From: a bacterium
GTDB lineage: Bacteria; UBP7; UBA6624
Direction of reading: 5' to 3'
Assembly: GCA_002716355.1 (NCBI GenBank)
Contig: PBAU01000010.1
Location: 59,645-123,644, forward strand
Length of the DNA: 64,000 nucleotides
This document shows positions 54,766-63,571 of the stretch, in pieces. A program made the position numbers and the translations under genes. The notes beneath the pieces were generated by a model. That model ran no database searches, was not told the DNA's origin, and worked only from the letters and a program-made list of their open reading frames with translations. Each line of letters opens with the position of its first letter. The first letter of the stretch is position 1.

Positions 54766-54838
54766 AGCGGAAGACGGGACTTGAACCCGCGACCTCCAGC
54801 TTGGGAAGCTGATGCTCTACCAACTGAGCTACTTCCGC
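54766..54838 (-). tRNA. tRNA-Gly (anticodon CCC)
   Basis: Acceptor GCGGAAG/CTTCCGC, anticodon stem TCAGC/GCTGG, loop TTCCCAA and T arm GCGGG/CCCGT. It starts 33 bases after the end of cysS. It reads GGG codons, alongside tRNA-Gly(TCC) at 14215. Confidence 0.93.
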
Positions 54839-54871
54839 AATAAAAATCAAACATAAAAGCGATCCTATTCA

Positions 54872-56293
54872 TTATTTGATTTTATTCCAAGTTGTACCTG
54901 ATGAAGAATCTTTGATTTGAATACCTAAACCTAACAATTCGTCTCTTATGCAGTCAGCTTTTTTCCAATCCTTATCATCTCTCGCTTTGTTTCTTTCTTC
55001 TATCATTTCTTTAATCTTTTGATTATCTGAGCTATCCTGTTTGACAAAAATCCCCAAAACTTCATTAACTTCAGAAAGAAAAGACTTTGCACTCACTGCA
55101 ATATCATCAAGTCCTTTTTTTCTTGAGTCTTTTACAAGATCCATAACAACAGCAATAGCCTGAGGAACATCTAGATCTTTTTGCATAAAATCTACAAAAG
55201 AATCTTTATACTTTTGCACAAAATCATGATTATGAGAATTTGCTTCTTTGACATCATCTAAATCTTGAACGAAATTATGAAGCCTTTTTAAAGCTGATCG
55301 AGAATCCTTCAAGAGTTCAAAGCTAAAATTTAATGGTTGCCTGTAATGACCTCTTATAAGTGAATATCTTAACTCGGAGCCGTTAAAACCCCTGTTGTAA
55401 ATATCACTTGGAGTATAAGCATTGCCCAAACTTTTTCCCATCTTGCCACCATCTACCAATAAAAACCTACAATGCATCCAATGCCCTGCAAGCTTTTTAC
55501 CAGAAAACGCTTCACTTTGAGCTATTTCGCATTCGTGATGAGGAAAAACTAAATCCTCTCCTCCAGAGTGAATGTCTAACTTATCACCAAAAAGCGAATT
55601 CACCATTGCAGAACATTCAATGTGCCACCCTGGAAATCCATCACATCCTAATTCTGTATCCCATTTCATAAGATGTTTTGGATCAGTTTTCCAAAGAGCA
55701 AAATCTCTAGCATCTCTTTTCTCAGAATTGATATCAATCCTGTGGCCTAAGTCAAGCTTTTCGATTAAGTTCTTTGATAAATTTCCATATTTTTTAAATG
55801 ATTTAACTGAAAAATAGATATTGCCATTAGATTCATATGCATAACCTTTGTCAACAAGTTCACGAATCATCGAAACCATATCGTCAATATGCTTTGTTGC
55901 TTTAGACATATGTGTAGGCTTTTTCATATTCAAAGAATCCATATCACTAAAAAACTGTTTTTCATATCGTGCAACGATATCCCATGGAGAAAGGCCTTTT
56001 TCTTTTGCTTTTTCTTGTATCGGATCAATCTTAAGTGATGAATCATCACTTTCTCTCATGTGTCCAACATCAGTAATATTCATAGCTTGAAAAACTTTCC
56101 AGCCACCCCACTCCAAAGTCCTCCTTAAAACATCCGAAAAAAGAAAAGATCTCCAATTCCCAATGGTAGGACAACTATACAAAGTTGGCCCACAATGATA
56201 CATTCTCACAACACCTTCTTCATGAGTTTTCAAGGGAAAGAGATCAGCTCTTAAGGTATCAAAAAAAATTGGCTTTAGCCAGGGTTTATTCAA
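54872..56293 (-). CDS. cysS: Cysteinyl-tRNA synthetase with altered signature motifs
   Basis: CysRS, 473 residues. The zinc Cys in YHCGPTLYSCPTIGNWR, WHIECSAM and FPHHECEIAQSE ligands are present. The first residue of the usual HIGH-type motif is Thr (TIGN), confirmed as an ACC codon, and the KMSKS loop reads KMGKS (GGKMGKSLGN). The rest of the family architecture, including the C-terminal DALR-type helices, looks normal. It overlaps the zinc-ribbon gene by four bases and is followed by three tRNA genes including tRNA-Cys. Confidence 0.95.
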   Translation of the reverse strand: MNKPWLKPIFFDTLRADLFPLKTHEEGVVRMYHCGPTLYSCPTIGNWRSFLFSDVLRRTLEWGGWKVFQAMNITDVGHMRESDDSSLKIDPIQEKAKEKGLSPWDIVARYEKQFFSDMDSLNMKKPTHMSKATKHIDDMVSMIRELVDKGYAYESNGNIYFSVKSFKKYGNLSKNLIEKLDLGHRIDINSEKRDARDFALWKTDPKHLMKWDTELGCDGFPGWHIECSAMVNSLFGDKLDIHSGGEDLVFPHHECEIAQSEAFSGKKLAGHWMHCRFLLVDGGKMGKSLGNAYTPSDIYNRGFNGSELRYSLIRGHYRQPLNFSFELLKDSRSALKRLHNFVQDLDDVKEANSHNHDFVQKYKDSFVDFMQKDLDVPQAIAVVMDLVKDSRKKGLDDIAVSAKSFLSEVNEVLGIFVKQDSSDNQKIKEMIEERNKARDDKDWKKADCIRDELLGLGIQIKDSSSGTTWNKIK

Positions 56294-57051
56294 TTAGTTA
56301 TCCATCTCCCACAATTTGAACAAACACAAATACAACCTTTTTCTTCAAGCTCCTCTAAACATAACGAAGGTAGTGCAGAGTTACACGCAACACATATAAA
56401 AACAATATTGTCTTCAAAATCTTTATCTTTTCTTGCCTCGGTTAAAACTAAGCCTTTTGATCTTTTTGCCAAATCTATAAATCTAGCAACAACTTTTTCA
56501 TCTAAATCTGAACAAGAGTCTTCAATCTCTTTGCTGATGCTTTTGATATTTTCATCCTTTTGATTAACTATGTCATTAAACTCTTTTTCTCTATTTGCTA
56601 CAGCTTCCTCGATATTTGCTAACCTTTCCCTGTTGTCTCTAATGGATTTTTCAAGATTTTCGATCTGTATGGACCTTCCAGCAAAATCTTTTTCCTTGTC
56701 GTCTTTCTCTTCTCGCTTTTGAATTAAGGACTCAGCAAGTTCCTGAGCGACCCTATGCGAGATATCTTCAGAGCTCATACTTTCAAGCCTTTCAATATCC
56801 TGAACTATCATTTGCAATTCAGATTCAGCTTCAATTAATTCTTTTTTAACCCTGTTGTAAACTTCCTCTCTTCTTTTCAATCTTTGCTCTTCATCCCTTG
56901 CAGATCTTCTCCTCTGGGCTAATCTAAACTCAACAGCTTTATGCTGTTTCTCTTCCTCTAATGATTGAATTTCTAAAGTTTTCTCTTGGATGCTTTTCAA
57001 AGCCTCCAGCTCTTTTTCCTTTAAAACAAAATCTAAACTAAACATAAACAA
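56290..57051 (-). CDS. C4-type zinc-ribbon coiled-coil protein
   Basis: A 253-residue protein, mostly a long Glu/Lys/Arg-rich coiled coil (about residues 10-190), ending in a zinc ribbon with Cys-x-x-Cys pairs (CVACNS, CVCSNCGRW). This matches the zf-RING_7/DUF164 family, whose members are hairpin-like coiled-coil proteins that can touch nucleic acid or the envelope. It is placed right before cysS. Exact role unknown. Confidence 0.82.
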   Translation of the reverse strand: MFMFSLDFVLKEKELEALKSIQEKTLEIQSLEEEKQHKAVEFRLAQRRRSARDEEQRLKRREEVYNRVKKELIEAESELQMIVQDIERLESMSSEDISHRVAQELAESLIQKREEKDDKEKDFAGRSIQIENLEKSIRDNRERLANIEEAVANREKEFNDIVNQKDENIKSISKEIEDSCSDLDEKVVARFIDLAKRSKGLVLTEARKDKDFEDNIVFICVACNSALPSLCLEELEEKGCICVCSNCGRWITN

Positions 57052-57066
57052 TACTCCTTATTATGG

Positions 57067-57140
57067 TGGGGAGAGAGGGACTTGAACCCCCGACCTCCTG
57101 TTTGTAAGACAGGCGCTCTATCCAGCTGAGCTATCCCCCC
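57067..57140 (-). tRNA. tRNA-Val (anticodon TAC)
   Basis: Acceptor GGGGGGA/TCTCCCC (one G-U pair), anticodon stem CCTGT/ACAGG, loop CTTACAA and T arm GGGGG with TTCAAGT. It is 13 bases from the next tRNA and 15 upstream of the zinc-ribbon gene. Confidence 0.95.
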
Positions 57141-57153
57141 CCACTTCTCAGCA

Positions 57154-57226
<73 letters not shown>

Positions 57227-57269
57227 ACGATTTGAGTATCCTATCATAATCGAGATTTAATGTGATACA

Positions 57270-57442
57270 CTAAACTTATTGGGTGGTTTTAACCCATTGG
57301 GTTATACCTTAAAAAGGGAAAATTGTGAGAATCAATTACGGCCCCCGCCACCGTAACTGGCACAAAAAAATATTGCCACTGTTTTGAAGAATGGGAAGGC
57401 AAGATTGTTTCAAACGCCAGTAGTCGGGAGACCTGCCTAAGC
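57270..57442 (+). promoter_or_regulatory. Cobalamin (B12) riboswitch
   Basis: The conserved core blocks occur in order: AAAAAGGGAA (57311-57320), GGCCCCCGCCACCGTAAC (57340-57357), GCCACTG (57375-57381), GGGAAGGC (57393-57400) and the B12 box GTCGGGAGACCTGCC (57423-57437). The box is followed 16 bases later by the ribosome site GGGAGGT (57454-57460). ACCTGCC at 57431-57437 can pair with that site at six of seven positions, so ligand-dependent blocking of translation is plausible. It faces the propeller lipoprotein and BtuF-like gene. Confidence 0.9.
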
Positions 57443-57463
57443 TTAAAAATTACGGGAGGTAAT

Positions 57464-58600
57464 ATGATGAAAAAATTTATCAAAGCAAAAATATTATTAA
57501 TTATTCTTATTTTCTGCTCATGTTCGGGACAAACACCTGAAAATTCCAATAGAGCAAACCTTGTTCTTTTAACAAACGACTGGAGTCTAAATGAAACTAA
57601 CTTTTCTATAAACACAGAAAAAGGAGACTGGCTTGAAAGTTCTGAATATCTTGATATAAATGATACCTTTAGCGCTGATACCGTAGCTAGATCCTTCAAG
57701 GAGAATGAAGCTTGGTTTCTGGACAGGCATAATCATTCAGTTTCAAAAATCAGATTTTCAAAAAATGGCTCCCCCCAGATGGTTTCAAAATGGACATTAG
57801 AAGATAGTCCAAATCCACATGATGTATGGCTTCATAATCAAATTCTTTACATAACACAATATGAAAATGAATCTCTAATTATGCTTGACGAAGAAAACGG
57901 TCAAAAAATAACTGAAATCAACCTCTCAAATGGAGAATTGAGCAGTTGTGCTCAAAATGATGGAAAATCAGAAATGGATCAGATATTCATGAAAAATAAT
58001 AAAATTTACATTTCTATGCAATGTCTTGACACAACAGGTTCCTGGAATCCAGTTACTGAAGGAAAGCTAGCAGTCTTAGACACAAATACAAATTCAATAT
58101 CAGAAATAATAACGTTAAATGACTGCTTCAATCCAGTTGATGCTTCAGAAGGACCTTCTGGTAATTATTTATATTTTTCTTGCGTCAACAATTATGAAGG
58201 TGGAAATGATGGCTCGATAATAAAAATGAATTACGCTAACCACTCCATTCAAAAAATTGCTGATGAATCGTTATTCGGAGGAGACATTGGAGGAATAACA
58301 ATAAAAAATGATGAAAATATATTTGTAACTGTTACCGCTCCGGATTGGAGTCACACATGGGTTTCGAAAGTAAATATAAATGAAAACCAAGCAGAAACAA
58401 TACATCAAAAAAATACACCTTGGCATAACAGGATAGCTTTCAAGAACGAGACCTTGTGGCTTATAGGCAATGAAGGGCTTTACTCTATTTCTGATTGTGG
58501 TTTGTTTTGCACAGATGAACAATTGATAAAATCTTCATCAAAATCAGCTCAACTACTATTTTGGCTTGGAGATCCGATGTTCGGTGGTGGTGGGCATTAA
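57464..58600 (+). CDS. Beta-propeller lipoprotein under B12 riboswitch control (BtuG-like candidate)
   Basis: A 378-residue lipoprotein. The signal ends near Cys18/Cys20 (IFCSCSG) and the rest is a YncE-like propeller with repeated strands such as EAWFLDRHNHSVSKI, DVWLHNQILYITQYENES and NYLYFSCVNNYEGGNDGSI. The combination of cobalamin riboswitch, lipid anchor and propeller matches the architecture of BtuG, the surface B12-capturing lipoprotein that caps BtuB in Bacteroidetes. That homology is inferred, not shown. Start may be ATG 57467, better spaced from GGAGG than 57464. No btuB is in the window. Confidence 0.82.
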   Translation: MMKKFIKAKILLIILIFCSCSGQTPENSNRANLVLLTNDWSLNETNFSINTEKGDWLESSEYLDINDTFSADTVARSFKENEAWFLDRHNHSVSKIRFSKNGSPQMVSKWTLEDSPNPHDVWLHNQILYITQYENESLIMLDEENGQKITEINLSNGELSSCAQNDGKSEMDQIFMKNNKIYISMQCLDTTGSWNPVTEGKLAVLDTNTNSISEIITLNDCFNPVDASEGPSGNYLYFSCVNNYEGGNDGSIIKMNYANHSIQKIADESLFGGDIGGITIKNDENIFVTVTAPDWSHTWVSKVNINENQAETIHQKNTPWHNRIAFKNETLWLIGNEGLYSISDCGLFCTDEQLIKSSSKSAQLLFWLGDPMFGGGGH

Positions 58601-59561
58601 AAAGCTGATACATGCTTTATATGTTTTAATATTACTAATTCCCACCTCCTGCAAAGAAGCAGGTCAAGAACAAATTCAAAAATCTGAGATAAAGGAATGG
58701 AAAATAATATCTTTAGCACCATCAACAACAAGCATGCTTGCAGAGCTTGGCTTGTCTGAACACATTGTTGCAGTAGATTCATTTTCAAAAAAAGGTTCAA
58801 GTTTTTTAGACATTGGTGGACTCATTGATCCGAACTATGAATTAATAACAACAATCAAACCAACGCATATCATTGGCTTGAATAGCCATTCAAAAATCAA
58901 AGAGAAGCTGCATTTCATGAATTCGAAATGGATGTTAAATCCATCAGAAAGCCTTAATGATTATTTTCAAACAATCCAAGAAATAGGTAAAGAATTCAAT
59001 AAAGACCTTGAAGCAGAAAAACATTTGATGGAGATAGAAGAACTTGTAAAATCCTTAAGGGAGCTGATATCCCTAAATACAAATTGCGAATTGCTAAAAT
59101 TTGAATATTGCCAAAATGAAAAAAAAATAATGATGATTATTTCAAGAAAACCTGGTGAAATAACAAACATGTTGGCAGCTGGAAAAGGAACTTTCCTTTC
59201 TGAAATTATTGAAAAACTAGGTGTAAAAAACGCAATAAAGAATCAAGAAAGGGCATTGAATCCTTATTGGCCAAATATAGGTGCTGAAAGCTTAATTGCA
59301 ATAAACCCGGATGAAATATGGGAATTTGGAGAAAAGAGCGATGATCAAAATTTATGTTGCGATATTGATAGTTTTTTTTACCCTTACCTTAAGCTAGAAA
59401 ACATCACAGCTGTAAAAAATAAAAAAATAAAACTATTCCAGGATACCGACTTAACCGTTCCGGGAACAAATATAAAAAAAACATTGATTCGATTTGCAAT
59501 AGAGCTCTATCCTGAAATAAAAGATAATATAAAAATACTAATCAAGCCAGCGAGAAGCTGA
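58584..59561 (+). CDS. btuF: BtuF-like ABC transporter substrate-binding lipoprotein
   Basis: A periplasmic-binding protein of the BtuF/TroA class, about 325 residues. It carries IISLAPSTTSMLAELGL, the IGGLIDPNYELITTIKPTHIIG segment and NPYWPNIGAESLIAINPDEIW, all typical of vitamin B12 and iron-siderophore binders. A short signal ends near PTSCKE. The frame is open from TTG 58566, but a GTG at 58584-58590 within the preceding gene's end is a better start. The riboswitch upstream makes cobalamin the likely ligand. btuC and btuD are not in the window. Confidence 0.85.
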   Translation: MVVGIKKLIHALYVLILLIPTSCKEAGQEQIQKSEIKEWKIISLAPSTTSMLAELGLSEHIVAVDSFSKKGSSFLDIGGLIDPNYELITTIKPTHIIGLNSHSKIKEKLHFMNSKWMLNPSESLNDYFQTIQEIGKEFNKDLEAEKHLMEIEELVKSLRELISLNTNCELLKFEYCQNEKKIMMIISRKPGEITNMLAAGKGTFLSEIIEKLGVKNAIKNQERALNPYWPNIGAESLIAINPDEIWEFGEKSDDQNLCCDIDSFFYPYLKLENITAVKNKKIKLFQDTDLTVPGTNIKKTLIRFAIELYPEIKDNIKILIKPARS

Positions 59562-60890
59562 CCATAATTCAAGTGAATTATCACCTTTGTAACAAAGAAA
59601 ATCGCTACCATTAAAAGCTAACATAAGTGTTGAGCGTGACGCTAAATTTTGATCTTTTTTACCAATTACCTTCAAGCCAAAATGACCTGCTGCTAAGTAA
59701 TTTTGGCCTATGTCCAATAAGGAAAGTACGGAACTCTTCAAATTAATCTTTTTAAAGTTTTTATCTTCAAAATAAACACTTCCATCAACAGTCGAAAATG
59801 CTGAACCTGAAAAACTTAAACCTGCACAGCTCAAATCTTTTTTCTTTTTAGGCATGAAGCTGTTGTTTTTTTCGTAAAGCGTAAATAAGCTTCCATAAAG
59901 ATCAACAAGGTGAATGTTTTTCTCTCCATAAAAAACAATACTGATACCATTTTTTTCCTCAAAAACTACAGTGGGTTTATCATTTTCTACAAGGACTAAG
60001 GAACCTTCCAGAGAGCCTATTAGAAGCTTGTTGTTTTCAAGATCTGCACAAATAGGCTTTATGTTCAATTTAAAATCTGAAATAAGATTCAGGCCCTTGT
60101 CCCATTTTGAAACGAAGCCGTCTGAAGATACTGCAAATAAAAAATTCTTGTTTGAAACAAGTGCGATTATTTTTTTCTTGTGAAAATCTAAAATTCTTGA
60201 TTCGCTTATCTCTTTTTCATGAATGTTTAAAACAGCAATATCACCATTAACCTTTCCCGTAATCCAAAATCCTGAAAAATACGCTACTGCAGTCAAGCCA
60301 GAAAAATCAGAAAAAGCCCTGGGTGATTCACCAACCTCTACGAGGGCGTCATTTACCCATTCTCCATTTAAGTTTTCAGAAACGGCTTGATTGCATAATG
60401 CAATGGTTTTTAAATATTTTTTTTCGCTTAATGCATTTTTAATATCTCTTTTATAGAGTTTCTTTTTTTCTCTTTTTTCGCTTAAAGCCAGGTCTTCTAG
60501 ATGTTGTTTTGCTGATGCGTTGGAACCATCAACAGACAGAATTTCAAGAGCTATCTCTTTTGCCTTTGCAGGCTTAGAGCGCTTTAGCTTATTCATGTTT
60601 TCCAATAATTTTTCTATTTTTTCTTTTTTTAACTTCGTTAAAATTTCTTGGGCCCATTGTATGGATGGAGCCTTTTTAAGAACCTTTAGGACATGGTCAT
60701 AGCAGTCATCCCAACTACCATTTTCCAAAAGTTCCTCACATTTTTCTTTTTGCTCATCTGCCCACATTGCCTTATCTACAGATTCCCTACCACCTTCAAT
60801 AAGCCAAGAACCACAAAAACGACACTTGTAAGCACCTTGCATAATCATCTCTCCACAGTAAGGACAAGGTATTCTTTTTTCGTTACTCAT
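59538..60890 (-). CDS. Zinc-ribbon and WD40-type propeller protein
   Basis: A 450-residue protein. A double-Cys zinc ribbon (CPYCGEMIMQGAYKCRFCG, residues 9-27) opens it. A helical region with TPR-like character (about 40-165) follows, then a WD40/PQQ-like propeller with repeats such as IIALVSNKNFLFAVSSDGFVSKWDKG. No signal peptide is present, so it is cytoplasmic. Its start overlaps the upstream WD40 gene by eight bases, and the two probably work together. Partner and role are unknown. It ends in convergent overlap with the btuF-like gene. Confidence 0.82.
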   Translation of the reverse strand: MSNEKRIPCPYCGEMIMQGAYKCRFCGSWLIEGGRESVDKAMWADEQKEKCEELLENGSWDDCYDHVLKVLKKAPSIQWAQEILTKLKKEKIEKLLENMNKLKRSKPAKAKEIALEILSVDGSNASAKQHLEDLALSEKREKKKLYKRDIKNALSEKKYLKTIALCNQAVSENLNGEWVNDALVEVGESPRAFSDFSGLTAVAYFSGFWITGKVNGDIAVLNIHEKEISESRILDFHKKKIIALVSNKNFLFAVSSDGFVSKWDKGLNLISDFKLNIKPICADLENNKLLIGSLEGSLVLVENDKPTVVFEEKNGISIVFYGEKNIHLVDLYGSLFTLYEKNNSFMPKKKKDLSCAGLSFSGSAFSTVDGSVYFEDKNFKKINLKSSVLSLLDIGQNYLAAGHFGLKVIGKKDQNLASRSTLMLAFNGSDFLCYKGDNSLELWSASRWLD

Positions 60891-63513
60891 TTCTCTCTTC
60901 CATGTTTAAAAAAACCAAATTTTCCTCTGAAACAACAACGAGCATTTCAATATCTAAATAATTCAAAAAGCCTAATGTCCAAATCTTGCCCAAAGAAGGA
61001 TCCCAATTTATCTCAGATAACTGATTGCCATCTGAATCAAAAACAAACACCTTGTCAGTAAATTCAGTTGCAAAAGCAAAGCTACCACTATCATTCACCA
61101 CAACACTTCCAAGCTTGATAGATTTTGGATCTTTTAACATTTTTTTTGCTTTCGGAAAATCCTGAGATGCGTTCCCTATCCACACCTGACCATTTTGATC
61201 AAATGCAAAAATAGTTCCAGAATCATTAAGAAGGACATCTGTAACTGGTTGATTTATTGTCAAATTTCCTACAGCAGATAAACCCATAAGCTCTCCTTTC
61301 ATTACACTGTAAAGGGAAACAATGGAGTTGTTGGGTCCAAAATTATAACCAATAGCAATATGTTCATTATTGTTAACGCTTAACTTGATCTGTCTTGACT
61401 CAAGCCCATCCCAAACAAACTTACTAGAGCCATAGCCCATAACAACCTGGAGGGATCTTGTTTCACTCTCGTGAAAAACACCGAAACCATTATCTGCAAG
61501 ATCAAAAGCATCAAAATACCTTTTGCTTGAAATGATCTTTCTCTTTTCCGATCCGGCCTGAGAGTCCACCCACGCCCCTTTTGAAGAAGCCCAAAAAACT
61601 TCACTTTCAAAATGAACTTTTTGCACTAGTGAGTCGTCAACATCACCATCACCATTCTCTAAATTTGAAAATCTGAATGGTGAAGAAGATAATATACGAT
61701 ATCCACCCCTTACACCTAGCAACAATTCAATATTTTTAAAATCTTCAGATTGTGAAAGCGAATAAACCTGTTCCGGCAAGTTGAAAACATACACGGGAAG
61801 ATTGTCAATTTTAGAAAGTTCATAAAGTTGTGCAAAAATCAAAGCTTCATCTTCTTTCTCTAATAGCAACAAAGGGAAGGCTTTTTCTGAAAAATACCGT
61901 ACCTCTTCAGCAGTTGAGTTTTTTAAAAAATAATCTAAATTATCCTTAAACAAGCTTCCAAATGGTATTTTTTGAGATAGCTCAAACATAACTTCTGCTT
62001 CAAGAAGCCAATCCGGCTTCTCTATCCTAAGCCCACTTAAAAGCAAGGATAACTCTTTTAAAAAATCATCATCATAATCAAGATAAGGGTTGATGTGCAT
62101 GTCTATTTTTGTTGACTCTTTTATTTCGGACAATCTCATTTCGTAAGATTTTTTCAGAAGTAAAGATACCCACGCCAAATCTGGTTTCAAAGGTATTTTT
62201 TTCAACTCTGATATCGATTCTTTGAAATTTCCTGAATCAAATAAAGATTGAATTTTTATCTTTAAAGAAACAAAAGCGTCTTGCTCATAGCTTGCAAGCA
62301 GGTTTGAAACATCTGCACTTTCTGGCCATTCTTGACTTAAATCATTCAACAAGGATGAAGCTCTAACCCAATTTTCCTCTTCTATATAAGACCTTGCTTC
62401 CCTTATTTTGCTTTTTGGCGGAATGCTTGGGTCTTTCAGCAAAAGTGAAGATATCAAGAAAATAACCGCTATCGCACAAATTTGAAAGTATCTATTTTTT
62501 AAAAACTTTTTCTCTTTGATTTGGCTTATGAAAGATACATCACCCCTTCCTTCATCCTTTTTTTCAACTAATAATTCAACTTTTTCTCTTTTTTCTTTTT
62601 TAGGCTTTTTGGCTATTTTGTTTGATTTTGGCTTTTTGCCCCAGCCTAAAACTGTGCCATTTGAAAGCGTTCCAAGCAAAGCAGCACCATCTAAAGACCA
62701 TTCGAAAGAGGTTACTCCTTCGCTTTTTGAAATATTTGACAAATATTTTTTTCTTTTGTTCCAATCTAACAAAATTGCATTTTCATACTTTCTTCCAACG
62801 GCCAAAAGTGAATGTTTTGGAGAAAAAGATAACGATGTTACAGGAGCTTCACAATCAAAATTTTTCAAAAGTGTCCAATCCCCATTTTTCCATATAGAAA
62901 CAGAACCATCATCCGATCCTGTAGCTATTAAAAATCCACCGGAGTGAACAGCTAGAGATGAAATACTATCCCTATGTGCAGGTATTTCTGAAATCAAATT
63001 ACCTCTTATGTCTAAAACATGAAAACTAGGCCTTTCCCCAACTACCAAAAGAGAAGAATCTGGCAACTTTTCCAAACCATGCACACTTCCTATATCTATT
63101 TGCTTTTCCCAAATAGCCTCGCCATCTAAGCCCCAACATCTAACCCTGCCATCCTGGCCTCCAGAAACCAAAAAATTAGAAAAAACAGATAAAGAATAAA
63201 CAAAACCTTTAAAACCGGCTATCTTGCTTAACGTTTCCCCGGTTTCAACATCAACACGCAAAATAGAACCATTGCCTCCAACAAAAAGAGAGCCATCTTC
63301 ATGGAAGAACAAAGACAAAACCATACCTCCAAAACCCCTTATGACTTTCTTTCTAGATCCTGTTGAATAATCCCATATCAAAACACGATCGTCTAAACCA
63401 CCTGTGGCATAAATTTTTCCATTTGGATGAGCTGCAACACAAGCAGCTTCTGCTAGATGTTCTACCAGTTTAAAAGACTTCATAACTCTTACTGGCTCAA
63501 ATACAAGAACCAT
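60883..63513 (-). CDS. Membrane-anchored WD40 repeat protein
   Basis: An 876-residue two-part protein. Residues ~1-290 form a WD40 propeller (repeats such as ATGGLDDRVLIWDYSTGSRK, ATGSDDGSVSIWKNG). A Lys-rich linker and one membrane span (about 345-362) then lead to a helical region with TPR-like segments and a second beta-propeller-like C-terminal half. The N-terminus is probably cytoplasmic and the C-terminal part periplasmic. The start could also be Met11 (MKSFKLVEHL). It overlaps the zinc-ribbon WD40 gene by eight bases. No enzyme motif was found. Confidence 0.82.
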   Translation of the reverse strand: MVLVFEPVRVMKSFKLVEHLAEAACVAAHPNGKIYATGGLDDRVLIWDYSTGSRKKVIRGFGGMVLSLFFHEDGSLFVGGNGSILRVDVETGETLSKIAGFKGFVYSLSVFSNFLVSGGQDGRVRCWGLDGEAIWEKQIDIGSVHGLEKLPDSSLLVVGERPSFHVLDIRGNLISEIPAHRDSISSLAVHSGGFLIATGSDDGSVSIWKNGDWTLLKNFDCEAPVTSLSFSPKHSLLAVGRKYENAILLDWNKRKKYLSNISKSEGVTSFEWSLDGAALLGTLSNGTVLGWGKKPKSNKIAKKPKKEKREKVELLVEKKDEGRGDVSFISQIKEKKFLKNRYFQICAIAVIFLISSLLLKDPSIPPKSKIREARSYIEEENWVRASSLLNDLSQEWPESADVSNLLASYEQDAFVSLKIKIQSLFDSGNFKESISELKKIPLKPDLAWVSLLLKKSYEMRLSEIKESTKIDMHINPYLDYDDDFLKELSLLLSGLRIEKPDWLLEAEVMFELSQKIPFGSLFKDNLDYFLKNSTAEEVRYFSEKAFPLLLLEKEDEALIFAQLYELSKIDNLPVYVFNLPEQVYSLSQSEDFKNIELLLGVRGGYRILSSSPFRFSNLENGDGDVDDSLVQKVHFESEVFWASSKGAWVDSQAGSEKRKIISSKRYFDAFDLADNGFGVFHESETRSLQVVMGYGSSKFVWDGLESRQIKLSVNNNEHIAIGYNFGPNNSIVSLYSVMKGELMGLSAVGNLTINQPVTDVLLNDSGTIFAFDQNGQVWIGNASQDFPKAKKMLKDPKSIKLGSVVVNDSGSFAFATEFTDKVFVFDSDGNQLSEINWDPSLGKIWTLGFLNYLDIEMLVVVSEENLVFLNMEERNE

Positions 63514-63534
63514 TCATTATAGTTAAAATATTAA

Positions 63535-63565
63535 TATAATTCAATTAATTGAATTAAAGGGAGGT
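63535..63565 (+). promoter_or_regulatory. Promoter-like -10, 20-bp palindrome and ribosome site for the Met-rich gene
   Basis: TATAAT is at 63535-63540. A perfect 20-base inverted repeat at 63537-63556 (centred on TTAATTAA-like sequence) partly overlaps it. The strong ribosome site GGGAGGT follows at 63559-63565, before ATG 63572. The palindrome could be an operator controlling this gene and perhaps the divergent WD40 gene. No good -35 was seen. Confidence 0.45.
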
Positions 63566-63571
63566 CTCTTA

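Noticed and set aside
54627-54872. 81-residue minus-strand frame over tRNA-Gly/Cys/Val
   Set aside because: GSSSVGRASASQAGGRGFKSRL-type text (tRNA read as protein). It lies entirely over the tRNA genes and the gap next to cysS.
57289-57699. 136-residue minus-strand frame over the riboswitch
   Set aside because: Antisense to the cobalamin riboswitch and to the lipoprotein start; no ribosome site or recognisable domain.
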